Notes: generated by a model from the sequence alone, not told the origin. 64,000 bases of DNA from Thermococcus guaymasensis DSM 11113 (GCF_000816105.1 NZ_CP007140.1:1824388-1888387); one strand, 5' to 3'; positions 34,922 to 43,229 are shown, numbered from the stretch's first letter. Numbers and translations: made by a program.

Positions 34922-36214
34922 TCACCCCAGGTATGATGTCAGCTCGTCGAGGAGCTCCTTCACGCGCCTGTTGAGCAGGGTCCTGTCTATGCCAAGGCCC
35001 TCTATCAGCTCGGCGCTCTGCTCCTCCACTATCTCCTTCGCCTTCCTGACCACCAGCCTATAGGCGTCGCCGTTCTCTATGGTGTACGCTTTGCCCCCCG
35101 TCCTTATGCGCACCGTGCCGTCTCTGGCGGAGATCACGACGTCCTCGATGCGTATTTTGGCCCTTCCCCTGCCGACGCTGACCGAGACGTCGCCCGAGCG
35201 CAGGGAAACAGTTTCGCCCAAGCTGAGGCTCTCGTTTCCGCTCCGGTAGATCACCCTCTCACCGTCGACCTCGATGGAGTACTCGTCGGTCTGAACCTTC
35301 AGCCTCTCGCCTACCTTGGTGAGCTGGAAGCCGTTGCGGAGCTCCCTTATGGTCAGCATTCCCCCGGGCCTCTCAGCGATTCCGTCATGGATGTGTATCG
35401 GGCCAACCCTGACCCTCTCCCCGTGCGGTGTATCTATGACCTCAATGAAAGGCAGCTTCACGTACTCGAAGTCCTCACCCTCGTAGACTTTGATTACGCC
35501 GAGGTCAACAACGCGTTCGCCTTTGGCCTTCTTGTAAAGCCTGTCAGGGTTAATCAGGCTGTTTGCAGTTTCAACGAAACCCTCGTCAGCATTTGTTTTC
35601 TTCCCGACCTTCAGCTCTCCCCACACGGCCACGGGGCTTGAAAGGGCTTTCCTTATCTTTCCGAGCGGAGTTTCCGCCTCGACCGTGACGTTTCCATCTA
35701 TGACCCAGCCAATTCTCTTCCTGCCGAACTTCACCGGGTAAGCCTTTCCGGTGCCCTCAAGCTTCACGTCCCCGAAGTCAGCCCCGTTGAACTCGTAGGC
35801 CTTCTTCTCGACCTTCCACTGGAAGTGCCTTTCCTCGCCCTTGCCGATGAGCAGTCCCGCTATGGCGAGGACAACGGAGTATGCAAAGGCCCTTCCGGCG
35901 AGTCCGTGGAGATCCTCGGGCATGCCGAGCCAGCCACCGAAGTACAGGAACACGCTCGTCCAGAATGCACCCTTCGCCAGTGCAAAGATTATTCCGGTCA
36001 GCGTTACGCCGAACCACTTCCCCACGCTCAGCAGTTCGAAGGCGAATATCAAGGCTATTATCGCGTAGACCATGTAGCTGTTGTACTCTTCAAGGCCGAG
36101 GTATCCTTTAAAGAGCCAGACGATCAGGAGTACTGCAGCGAACTTTTTGAGGTACTCGGCTATCTTAAACCTCGGGCTTTCGTAGCCCGTAATGTTATAG
36201 TTCCAAACACTCAT
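34922..36214 (-). CDS. Membrane protein with beta-rich C-terminal domain, unknown
   Basis: A 430-residue protein. The first ~125 residues hold four hydrophobic helices (VLLIVWLFKGYL, YMVYAIIALIFAFELL and two more). The rest is beta-rich and soluble, with short repeats such as VTVEAETPLGKI and VSVSVGRGRAKIRIEDV that resemble the DUF4097-type strands of the downstream gene. The family is not recognised. It overlaps the arsR-type gene by 4 bases, so its expression should follow that regulator. Confidence 0.68.
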   Translation of the reverse strand: MSVWNYNITGYESPRFKIAEYLKKFAAVLLIVWLFKGYLGLEEYNSYMVYAIIALIFAFELLSVGKWFGVTLTGIIFALAKGAFWTSVFLYFGGWLGMPEDLHGLAGRAFAYSVVLAIAGLLIGKGEERHFQWKVEKKAYEFNGADFGDVKLEGTGKAYPVKFGRKRIGWVIDGNVTVEAETPLGKIRKALSSPVAVWGELKVGKKTNADEGFVETANSLINPDRLYKKAKGERVVDLGVIKVYEGEDFEYVKLPFIEVIDTPHGERVRVGPIHIHDGIAERPGGMLTIRELRNGFQLTKVGERLKVQTDEYSIEVDGERVIYRSGNESLSLGETVSLRSGDVSVSVGRGRAKIRIEDVVISARDGTVRIRTGGKAYTIENGDAYRLVVRKAKEIVEEQSAELIEGLGIDRTLLNRRVKELLDELTSYLG

Positions 36215-36624
36215 TCTTCCACCTCCTCGAGGGCAGTTATTATCTCAAGCAAGCGCAAAAAGAGACGTCCGTCGGGCGATATTTCGTACCTTTCTCCCTT
36301 TCTCACCATCCGGGTTTTCACCAGGAGCTTCAGGTGGTGGGAAACGGTGGGGCTTTCCACCCCAAGGGCGTCCTTTATCTCCTTGAAGCCCATCGGCCCC
36401 TCGGAAAGCATCTTCAGAATCCTTATCCTGTCCGGGTTGGCGAGGGCCTTGAGGGTTTTCGCAGCTCTCTCCTCGTCTATCTCGGGCAGGCTTCCGCCTT
36501 CGAGCTTTCTCCTGAGGCGGGCCTTTATCGAGAGCATGACCTCATCAACGGGGTCAATGCTTTCCTCCAGCACCTCCAGCCTCTTCTTCAGCTCTTCGAG
36601 CTGAACCTTCAGGTCGTTCTCCAT
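36211..36624 (-). CDS. ArsR-family transcriptional regulator with N-terminal coiled coil
   Basis: A 137-residue protein. Residues 1-30 form a leucine-rich coiled coil (QLEELKKRLEVLEE); the winged helix-turn-helix is at about 55-125, with KALANPDRIRILKMLSEG, the recognition region GVESPTVSHHLKLLVK and wing RKGERYEIS. No metal-binding cysteine motif (ELCVCDL type) is seen, so it is probably not a metal sensor. It is the first gene of a cluster with a membrane protein, a small ORF, a DUF4097 protein and two MFS transporters. A large palindrome lies between its TATA box and start, consistent with autoregulation. Confidence 0.85.
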   Translation of the reverse strand: MENDLKVQLEELKKRLEVLEESIDPVDEVMLSIKARLRRKLEGGSLPEIDEERAAKTLKALANPDRIRILKMLSEGPMGFKEIKDALGVESPTVSHHLKLLVKTRMVRKGERYEISPDGRLFLRLLEIITALEEVEE

Positions 36625-36635
36625 GGTACCACCAG

Positions 36636-36666
36636 GTACAGATTTTTGTAGTACAATTTTCTGTAC
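36636..36666. promoter_or_regulatory. 31-bp palindromic operator at the arsR-type promoter
   Basis: Outer arms GTACAGA (36636-36642) and TCTGTAC (36660-36666) and inner arms TTGTA and TACAA are symmetric around G36651; 12 of 15 positions match between the two halves. It covers the expected transcription start, about 20-50 bases downstream of the TATA box, so a bound protein would block initiation. Confidence 0.65.
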
Positions 36667-36682
36667 TTAACTAGTGCGCTAG

Positions 36683-36700
36683 GTATATAAAAGTTTATCG
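36683..36700 (-). promoter_or_regulatory. BRE/TATA promoter of the ArsR-led cluster
   Basis: On the minus strand CGATAAACTTTTATATAC is a strong BRE/TATA element. The predicted start site (about 36660) falls within the palindrome at 36636-36666. Confidence 0.75.
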
Positions 36701-36762
36701 GTGTGAGAAGAGACCTCCCAATAACAAGTACACGATAACAGAGGGAAAGAGGACAACAGGAG

Positions 36763-37242
36763 TCACTCAAGCCGGGATTCTATAGTCTTAATCTCCTCAT
36801 CGAGCAAGTCTCTAATCTGTTTGAGGAGTGTGAGGTACTCCCCGAGGGTCCCCTTGTCGATCTTCCGTGCCCTACCAGTCTCCTCGATTTTCCTCTTTAG
36901 TCTCTCATGGTAGCTTATCGCGGTGTAGAGGGTTCGGAGAGTCAGCTCGTTCGATGTCCTCAGATAGTCCCAGCCCTTTTCGGTCAGCCGGTACTTGATG
37001 CGCCTTACCTTTCCACGGTATTCCTCATGGGGCTCCAGAAGACCCTCCTCGACCATCTTGTTGAGTATCGTGTATAGGTTGCTATGGCTCGGCTTCCAAA
37101 GGCCGATTGCAAGTTTTTCAAGCTCTTTCAGGATTTCGTAACCATGTGTTTCTCCTTTGAGGCCGACGATGACCAATATGATGTTCTTCAGGGGAACCGT
37201 AAAGAGGCCCTTTATTATCTTCCTCTTCAGGTCTTCTCTCAT
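36763..37242 (-). CDS. PadR-family transcriptional regulator
   Basis: A 159-residue winged-helix regulator. The PadR features are the N-terminal LKNIILVIVGLKGETHGYEILKEL, the recognition helix KPSHSNLYTILNKMVEEGLL, the wing with RRIKYRLTEKG, and a C-terminal helical dimerisation part of about 60 residues. PadR proteins respond to small molecules and often control transporters; targets here could be the neighbouring genes. The ATG at 37242 has GGTGGT; a GTG-type start at 37251 is part of that site. It is divergent from a 39-residue ORF and the AEC transporter. Confidence 0.85.
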   Translation of the reverse strand: MREDLKRKIIKGLFTVPLKNIILVIVGLKGETHGYEILKELEKLAIGLWKPSHSNLYTILNKMVEEGLLEPHEEYRGKVRRIKYRLTEKGWDYLRTSNELTLRTLYTAISYHERLKRKIEETGRARKIDKGTLGEYLTLLKQIRDLLDEEIKTIESRLE

Positions 37243-37313
37243 TGCGACCACCGTAATTAAAAGTTAAACCACACTCCTTATAAGCGATTCTCTCAATGAC
37301 ATATCGAAATTAG

Positions 37314-37340
37314 ACATATTTTAATTTATCATGTTGATAA
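37314..37340 (+). promoter_or_regulatory. TATA box and palindrome upstream of the 39-residue ORF
   Basis: CATATTTTAATTT (37314-37326) is centred about 27 bases before the ATG at 37347. Directly after it, TTATCA (37326-37331) and TGATAA (37335-37340) form a palindrome around TGT, at a repressor-like position. A direct repeat of GACATAT lies just upstream (from about 37298 and 37313). The divergent PadR protein is a candidate binder. Confidence 0.4.
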
Positions 37341-37346
37341 GCGACA

Positions 37347-37466
37347 ATGATGGATATGGCGTGGAACGAATGGATAGTGGGGCACGCAAAGACTACTGTG
37401 ACCCTCTTCGGCGAGAAGGCATGGTGGCCACCGCACAAGGGCGGAAAGAAGGACGAGAGGAAGTGA
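37347..37466 (+). CDS. Small leaderless ORF (39 residues), unknown
   Basis: A 39-residue ORF with the core MAWNEWIVGHAKTTVTLF and a tryptophan/proline/lysine-rich end (WWPPHKGGKKDERK). No ribosome binding site is visible, but a TATA element is at leaderless distance. The ORF ends just before a T-rich stretch at 37477-37490 that could terminate it. A longer overlapping frame (37331-37522) runs through that T-run and the next promoter and is rejected. Divergent from the PadR gene. No family recognised. Confidence 0.5.
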   Translation: MMDMAWNEWIVGHAKTTVTLFGEKAWWPPHKGGKKDERK

Positions 37467-37498
37467 CCCAGCCCCGTTCTTTTTTCTTTCCATTCGAC

Positions 37499-37512
37499 AG
37501 GCTTTTAAACGC
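37499..37512 (+). promoter_or_regulatory. TATA element of the AEC transporter gene
   Basis: AGGCTTTTAAACGC is centred about 25 bases before the ATG at 37531, implying a leaderless mRNA. Confidence 0.6.
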
Positions 37513-37530
37513 TAAGTCATAGCTTTCACC

Positions 37531-38409
37531 ATGAACATCGCAGAGATGCTCGCGCTCATAGCGGTCGGCTACGTCCTCAAGCGCCTCATTAGGTCGGAGA
37601 AGCCCTTTGACTACCTCCGAATCCTGGTCAACGACATCCTTTTGGCCTTCTTCGTGTTTGGCAATGTCGCGAGCAAGGACTTAAACTACCTCCTCAGCAT
37701 CAAAACCGTCTTTCTCTACGTCTTTCTTATCATTGGCATAAGCCTCTCAACATCATATCTCTACGGCTGCTTCGTCCTCAAAAACGACCCCTGGGCCGGT
37801 GCGCTGATGGTTCTCTCGGTCTACCCCAACACGGCAGCGCTTGGTTTTCCCATAGCAAGCCTCTTCCTCGACGACATAACGCCGGCCATACTCTACTCCA
37901 CGACCAACTCGATGATAGTAATTCCAATCGTTACCTTCATAGCGGCCCACTACTCCAGCGGAGGCGCGAGCGTCAGGGCGAGCTTCCTGAAGGCCTTCAA
38001 GTTCCCACCAACGGTGGCAAACCTCTTTGCCCTGGCACTCGTCATAGGCGGCGTTCATCTTCCTACCCAAATCCTTGAGCCGGTAAAAACCGTTGGCTGG
38101 CTCAGCATTCCATTGCTCATCATCTACTTCGGCTCGCGGATAACGCTGAGGGCCTTCAACCTGAGGAAGCTCTTCGAGGTTGGAACGTTCAGGATTGCGA
38201 TTCCTTTCGCCTTTGTCTTCCTGACCCTCCACTGGGCGAGACCCGAGGTCTTCTACTCGGTTCTCGTCGAGGCGAGCATGCCACCGGCCATAGCGGCCAA
38301 CGCGATTTTAGCTCAGTACCGGCTAAAGGCGGAGGAAGCGATAAGCGTCACCTTCGTGCTGACCCTTTTTGTTATTGTTTTATTCCCCGTCCTCAGATTG
38401 GTCCTCTGA
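37531..38409 (+). CDS. AEC-family (auxin efflux carrier type) transporter
   Basis: A 292-residue protein with about ten membrane helices, matching the Mem_trans/AEC family: AEMLALIAVGYVLKRL at the start, an LSVYPNTAALGFPIASLF motif in the middle (family N-x-x-x-x-G-x-P), and EASMPPAIAANAILA near the end. Members export or take up organic anions; the substrate here is unknown. It lies next to a PadR regulator, which may control it (inference). Confidence 0.85.
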   Translation: MNIAEMLALIAVGYVLKRLIRSEKPFDYLRILVNDILLAFFVFGNVASKDLNYLLSIKTVFLYVFLIIGISLSTSYLYGCFVLKNDPWAGALMVLSVYPNTAALGFPIASLFLDDITPAILYSTTNSMIVIPIVTFIAAHYSSGGASVRASFLKAFKFPPTVANLFALALVIGGVHLPTQILEPVKTVGWLSIPLLIIYFGSRITLRAFNLRKLFEVGTFRIAIPFAFVFLTLHWARPEVFYSVLVEASMPPAIAANAILAQYRLKAEEAISVTFVLTLFVIVLFPVLRLVL

Positions 38410-38585
38410 CTTCATTAACTCTCACTACTTTCCCCCGCTTGGAGAAAAGGTAATATACATCTAATGCACAGTTTTCTAAAACAGGTTGCCATAACATGAG
38501 AAAGGAAATTTTCAATATTTTACATTCTAACCCAACCGGTCTCTTTCTTTATTTTGAGGCCGGTTACTCAGAGGGGGAATGGAAA

Positions 38586-39041
38586 ATGGGATTTATGGAC
38601 TCCCTGAAGAGTGCCGCTTCCAGCTTTGTTAAATCCGTACGCCACAAGACCTTCAAGATGCCGGCCGAGGAACTGGCCGAAAAGTGGGAGAAGCTCAGGC
38701 CTTACGGAGTTGAGATAGAGGCGGACACAAAATACGGGGGAAAGTACAGCACCTCAGCCTGGTTCACCATAGAGGACGTCACCGTCAAAGAGGTTGAGGT
38801 CGGGATCTTCCGGAAATCGCGGAAAAAGAAGATCATTGTAAAGTGCTATCGCGAAATAGAGCCCTACGATGAGTATGACGAGGAAGAAGAGGAGGAGATA
38901 GACTGGTTCGATTTCTCAAGGGAGGAAGAAACGATAGAAAGAAAAGAGGTGACGTTCTGGGAGGGGGACAAGGTCAAGATACGCATGACCGAGGCGGATT
39001 ACGAGAAAATGCTTGAACGGGAAGGGGATGTTCTGAAGTGA
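38586..39041 (+). CDS. Acidic cytoplasmic protein, unknown
   Basis: A 151-residue protein starting MGFMDSLKSAASSFVKSV (amphipathic helix), then a mixed alpha/beta part and a very acidic stretch (YDEYDEEEEEEIDWFDF). No family is recognised. The ATG at 38586 follows GAGGGGGA; an ATG at 38496 without a site would add 30 residues. It is the first gene of a four-ORF operon: its stop overlaps the 27-codon ORF by 4 bases, and the lipoprotein gene follows. Confidence 0.6.
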   Translation: MGFMDSLKSAASSFVKSVRHKTFKMPAEELAEKWEKLRPYGVEIEADTKYGGKYSTSAWFTIEDVTVKEVEVGIFRKSRKKKIIVKCYREIEPYDEYDEEEEEEIDWFDFSREEETIERKEVTFWEGDKVKIRMTEADYEKMLEREGDVLK

Positions 39042-39121
39042 AGACGGTAAAGGTTCTGTTTGTGCTGAGCGGATTGAGCTTTCTTTTCTTTGCTCCCCTA
39101 TTAGGAGGTGATGGAGGATGA
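39038..39121 (+). CDS. 27-residue hydrophobic mini-ORF
   Basis: A GTG-started 27-codon ORF (MKTVKVLFVLSGLSFLFF, then APLLGGDGG) with the look of a signal peptide or single membrane helix. Its start overlaps the preceding stop (GTGA) and its stop overlaps the lipoprotein start (ATGA). The lipoprotein's ribosome binding site (AGGAGGTGATGG) lies inside it. It may be a real membrane peptide or a coupling leader for the lipoprotein. Confidence 0.45.
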   Translation: MKTVKVLFVLSGLSFLFFAPLLGGDGG

Positions 39122-41667
39122 GAAAAGCCCTAATTGCCCTGTTGATAATAGGAGTGGTGCTTGTTGGAGGATGCATAGGCGGAACGAGCGAGAAGTCCAC
39201 TGGAGGGGGGCAAACTGGAACTTCCCCGCAAACAACGGCTGGAGGAAATCAAGGCACGACGGGGGAATCACCATCTGAGAGCGGGGGGACGGTTAGCAGT
39301 CTTGAAGAAATCGGCCAGAGGGGGCACGTTGAGCTATTCAACGAGAACGGCCTCAAAGGGATAACGGTTCACGTTGACGGCTCTTCATGGGTGAGCAACG
39401 GCAACGCCTACAACACGCTCTTTGACTACGCCCCGATGTTCTACTCGGGAGGAAACCTCTACATTTACCAGTACGTCGACGAGAGCTTTTCGCAGGTGTA
39501 CACGGACGGCACACTGGAGGTCTATCCCTTCATAGTACTCAAGATGTCAGTTAACGGGGTGGAGTTCACCTTCGCCGGCCCGCAGGACTCAATACTAACC
39601 GCTGGAACCGACGGAAAGCTCTACCTCATCGTATACGACCTGGACGAAAGGAAAAACTGGCCGAGCGACGATGACAAGAAGGCCGTCTACTTCTACAAGA
39701 CCAAACGAGTCGAGAGCTGGGATTTGAACGTCAAACACGTGGCGGCGGGTTCCGAAAAGGACGATGAGTACGTCTACTACGTCGCATGGAACGGCAACGA
39801 GGTTTACGTAATCGGCTGGGACTACGAGAATCTGCTCGACTTCACGAAGGGGGAGGGACAGAAAGCCGAAGCCAAAAGGTTCTCATTTGATAACGTAAGG
39901 GACGTGCTGGTTGGAAAGCAGGGCATCTACGTCCTGAGCGGCGGAAAGCTCTACGTCATAAACACCGTTGATGGCCCGGATGGAGTTAAGGTCTCAGCGG
40001 AATTTGACGTCGGTGAAAACGCCCAGCTATCGCTTGATGAGGGAGGTGACTACGACCTTGTTTCGCTCTACGACGGGAAGACCCTCAAGCTGATGGTCTT
40101 CGAGGACGGAAAACTCGACGAGGACTATTGGGCGGAGATTAAGCTCGAAGGGTACGAGAGCGTCTACGTCTACCTCCCGAGCAGTGGAGTTGAGTTTGTG
40201 GCGCTGAAAGGGAACAGGGCTTACTTCTACACCTTCGACTTCACTTATCACGAAACGACTCTGGTCGGGTACCTCGACCTCCCAGTCAAGCCGGTGTGGG
40301 CCTCCGGCCACATTGACGGCTGGGACGTGGGGGTCATAACCTTCTGGGGCGACGATGGGAAGTACTACAGGCTGTTCGAGGTTCTAAAGACGAGCGAAGG
40401 TGAAGGCACCTCGTCTGGAACCACCACAGGAGGGAGTGAAGGCTCAGGAACTTCATCCGGAACTTCAGGGGAATCAGGAGGGAGTACTTCGACAGGAACT
40501 TCGGAAAGCGGGCAGGGGACAGAGGCCTCTTTTGAAGACCAACTCAAAAACTTCCTCGAAAATGCCTACACGGTGGAGGGCCTGGTTTACAGCAGAGACG
40601 GCTACGGCTACAGGGGAATAAAGATAAGCCCAAGGACAGGCAGGCTCTACTACTTCCCGTACGGCTATGAAAACACCTTATTCCTTGTTGACGGCGATAA
40701 AGTTATCCGGATAGTCCCCTGGGACCAGGACTTTTTCGACGAAAAAACGGACAACCCCAGCATAGACCCCCACGATACTGGGAGTGTGAGGATAACCGTC
40801 CTCCCCTCAAAGGCTAAACTATACTACGCGATACCTAACGGAGACTACGCGGTTATGGTTGACGAGAACGGAAAGCTCCACGTACTGATGGGCCTTGAGT
40901 GGCACTCCGGTAATGACGTAGAATGGGACACCTTCAAGAGTGACGTCGTTTACGACTTTGACGCCTCTGGAGTGCTTATTCAGTACCTCTGGTCAAACTA
41001 CCTCTTCTATGCATGGAAGGACAACGAGCTCAGAATTTACGTCTACAACCCTGATACGGCCTACAAGATGTGGGATGAAGGTGCCAACATAACGGTCGAG
41101 CCAAAGGTTTACAGCCTGCCAGACAGGATAAGGGAGGTCAACCCATACATAGCGGACGACTTCATTGTCGTTCTAACCGATGAGGGAACTTACCTCGTTC
41201 CGAATCCCGTTGGCCACTATGGGGAGGACACGAATATCTACAGAATAGACGACCGCGTGGATTTGATTGGTGCCTACCACTACTGGTACCTGAACGAACT
41301 GCTCGCATACTCAAACGGCAAGCTCTACGGCCTCGCGGTTGATTACTCAAGCGACGAGAGGACAGTAAGCGTTGAGAAGGGGCCCTACGTTTCAATACCA
41401 GATGCCGTAGGCCTCTACGGGGACAATAGCCAGGAGGAGTTCATAGCGCTGTCACTCAGCGACGGAACGTTCCTGGTTTATCAGCACGCCTGGAACGACC
41501 AGAGGCAGGCCTACGAGTTCTCCCTTAGGAAGACGTTCCACCTTCCGGCACCGCTCGTGAAGTTCACCTTCGACTACAGGCCGGAATGGGACTGGATTAA
41601 GGTGCTTGGCTTGGGAGCTGATGGCTCCTTCTACAACTTCGAAATACAGGGCCCAGGTGAGGGGTGA
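39118..41667 (+). CDS. Large two-module lipoprotein, unknown
   Basis: An 849-residue exported protein. Lipobox LVGGC puts the lipidated cysteine at 19, followed by a Gly/Thr/Ser linker to about 60. Two large beta-rich modules (about 65-420 and 475-845) are separated by a second Ser/Gly/Thr linker at about 424-471. Both modules contain repeated strand motifs such as KLYLIVYD, GKLYVI, VYVIGWDYE and NELRIYVYN, suggesting two beta-propellers. No catalytic motif is seen; a role in binding is inferred. It starts within the mini-ORF's stop and ends one base into the next gene. Confidence 0.68.
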   Translation: MRKALIALLIIGVVLVGGCIGGTSEKSTGGGQTGTSPQTTAGGNQGTTGESPSESGGTVSSLEEIGQRGHVELFNENGLKGITVHVDGSSWVSNGNAYNTLFDYAPMFYSGGNLYIYQYVDESFSQVYTDGTLEVYPFIVLKMSVNGVEFTFAGPQDSILTAGTDGKLYLIVYDLDERKNWPSDDDKKAVYFYKTKRVESWDLNVKHVAAGSEKDDEYVYYVAWNGNEVYVIGWDYENLLDFTKGEGQKAEAKRFSFDNVRDVLVGKQGIYVLSGGKLYVINTVDGPDGVKVSAEFDVGENAQLSLDEGGDYDLVSLYDGKTLKLMVFEDGKLDEDYWAEIKLEGYESVYVYLPSSGVEFVALKGNRAYFYTFDFTYHETTLVGYLDLPVKPVWASGHIDGWDVGVITFWGDDGKYYRLFEVLKTSEGEGTSSGTTTGGSEGSGTSSGTSGESGGSTSTGTSESGQGTEASFEDQLKNFLENAYTVEGLVYSRDGYGYRGIKISPRTGRLYYFPYGYENTLFLVDGDKVIRIVPWDQDFFDEKTDNPSIDPHDTGSVRITVLPSKAKLYYAIPNGDYAVMVDENGKLHVLMGLEWHSGNDVEWDTFKSDVVYDFDASGVLIQYLWSNYLFYAWKDNELRIYVYNPDTAYKMWDEGANITVEPKVYSLPDRIREVNPYIADDFIVVLTDEGTYLVPNPVGHYGEDTNIYRIDDRVDLIGAYHYWYLNELLAYSNGKLYGLAVDYSSDERTVSVEKGPYVSIPDAVGLYGDNSQEEFIALSLSDGTFLVYQHAWNDQRQAYEFSLRKTFHLPAPLVKFTFDYRPEWDWIKVLGLGADGSFYNFEIQGPGEG

Positions 41668-42164
41668 TGGAAGCGCAACTCATAGTCCCGGTGCAGGAGA
41701 TAGCGAGGGGAAAGCCCAAGTTCGGAATATGGGCGGTAGTAGGGGAAAAAGTCTACTACATCAGGATGAAGGAAGGGACGTGGGGCGACGCCCTCAAAAG
41801 GGGCCTGATGTACGGGGGAGCGTACATCTCAATCTACACCGCCGCCAAAGCGAGGGAGGAATACGAAGAGGCGGTCAGGAACTACCTGTCGTCCCTTGAG
41901 CTTCCCCCAAACTTCGTGGAGCACATAGACGACTATGCCAGGGAAAGCGATAGAAGCTTTGTGGCAAGGGTTGAGGAGACCTCAGTAAAGCGCGGAAAGG
42001 GCTTCCTCGGCAACGAAGCCAACGGCCAGACCCCGGTCGAGCTTAAAGCTCCCAACGGCTCGATAAAGTTCTACGTCGCCACGGAGACCTTTGAAAAAAT
42101 AAAACCAACGCTCCAGGCAATACCCTTCAGGGAGTACAAGGAAGCGAGGCTCTGGGTGTTTTGA
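41667..42164 (+). CDS. Cytoplasmic protein of the lipoprotein operon, unknown
   Basis: A 165-residue protein without signal peptide. It has an N-terminal strand pair (AQLIVPVQEI and IWAVVGEKVYYIRM), a small alanine-rich helix region (GGAYISIYTAAKAREEY) and a C-terminal beta part. No family recognised. The ATG overlaps the lipoprotein stop (TGATG) and has a GGTGAG site, so it is co-translated with that gene. The end has its own downstream gap before the M42 peptidase. Confidence 0.6.
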   Translation: MEAQLIVPVQEIARGKPKFGIWAVVGEKVYYIRMKEGTWGDALKRGLMYGGAYISIYTAAKAREEYEEAVRNYLSSLELPPNFVEHIDDYARESDRSFVARVEETSVKRGKGFLGNEANGQTPVELKAPNGSIKFYVATETFEKIKPTLQAIPFREYKEARLWVF

Positions 42165-42209
42165 GATAAGTTTTTATCCCTTTCGATTTTTCTTTTAACG
42201 GTGGTTCAA

Positions 42210-43229
42210 ATGGAGCGCGTCGTTGAGATTCTGAGAGAAATCCTGGAGATTCCGTCCCCAACGGGCTACACTAAGGAAGTTCTCGCGCACATCGAGAAGA
42301 AACTGAACGAGGCAGGGATAAAGACCCGCTACACCAACAAGGGAGCTCTTTTAGCCTACAACCACCCGGAGCCGGAGCTCGTCATAGCAGCCCACGTTGA
42401 CACCCTCGGCGCGATGGTTAAGGGCATCCTCCCCGACGGGCACCTGAGCTTCACGAAAATCGGCGGACTTCTCCTCCCGGCCTTCGAGGGCGAATACTGC
42501 ACGATAATAACCCGCTCGGGGAAGAGGTTTAGGGGAACGCTCCTCCTCAAGAACCCGAGCGTCCACGTGAACAAGGAGGCCGGAAAGAAGGAGCGCAAGG
42601 AGGAGAACATGTACATCCGCCTCGACGAGCTTGTCGAGAAGAAGGAAGATACAGAGAAGCTCGGCATAAGGCCCGGCGACTTCATAGCCCTCGACCCGAA
42701 GTTCGAGTACGTGAACGGCTTCGTCAAGGCCCACTTCCTCGACGACAAGGCGAGCGTCGCAGTGATGATCGACCTGATGCTCGATTTAGGTGCCGAGACC
42801 CTCGGAAAGCTCCCCGTGGCGTTCTTCTTCTCGCCCTACGAGGAGGTCGGGCACGGCGGTTCGGCGGGCTATCCTCCGACGACTAAGGAGCTCCTCGTCG
42901 TCGACATGGGCGTCGTTGGAGAGGGCGTCGCGGGTAAGGAAACTGCCGTGTCGATAGCGGCCAAGGACTCGAGCGGGCCCTACGACTACGAGATGACGAC
43001 GAAACTCATCGAGCTGGCCGAGAAGCACGAGATTCCCCACGTCGTAGACGTCTTCCCCTATTACGGCTCCGACGGCTCGGCGGCGCTCAGGGCAGGCTGG
43101 GACTTCCGCGTTGCCCTCATTGGACCCGGAGTGCACGCGAGCCACGGTATGGAGAGAACTCACATCAAAGGCCTTCTAGCGACGAAGGAGTTGATAAAGG
43201 TCTACATAGAGGAGCGATTTCGCCGGTGA
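42210..43229 (+). CDS. M42-family metallo-aminopeptidase (TET type)
   Basis: A 339-residue M42 peptidase. Metal ligands and catalytic residues are visible in AAHVDTLGAMV, HFLDDKASVAVM, FSPYEEVGHGGSAG (catalytic Glu pair), VVDMGVVGEG and GVHASHGMERTH near the end. Thermococcales members form tetrahedral dodecamers that trim peptides after the proteasome (literature). The ATG at 42210 follows GGTGGT; a GTG at 42201 is part of that site. The PTPS gene follows with its ribosome binding site overlapping the stop. Confidence 0.9.
   Translation: MERVVEILREILEIPSPTGYTKEVLAHIEKKLNEAGIKTRYTNKGALLAYNHPEPELVIAAHVDTLGAMVKGILPDGHLSFTKIGGLLLPAFEGEYCTIITRSGKRFRGTLLLKNPSVHVNKEAGKKERKEENMYIRLDELVEKKEDTEKLGIRPGDFIALDPKFEYVNGFVKAHFLDDKASVAVMIDLMLDLGAETLGKLPVAFFFSPYEEVGHGGSAGYPPTTKELLVVDMGVVGEGVAGKETAVSIAAKDSSGPYDYEMTTKLIELAEKHEIPHVVDVFPYYGSDGSAALRAGWDFRVALIGPGVHASHGMERTHIKGLLATKELIKVYIEERFRR

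Noticed and set aside
37331-37522. A 63-codon frame overlapping the 39-codon ORF
   Set aside because: It begins within a palindrome and runs through a T-rich stretch and the AEC promoter; the 39-codon frame fits the TATA spacing and stops before these.
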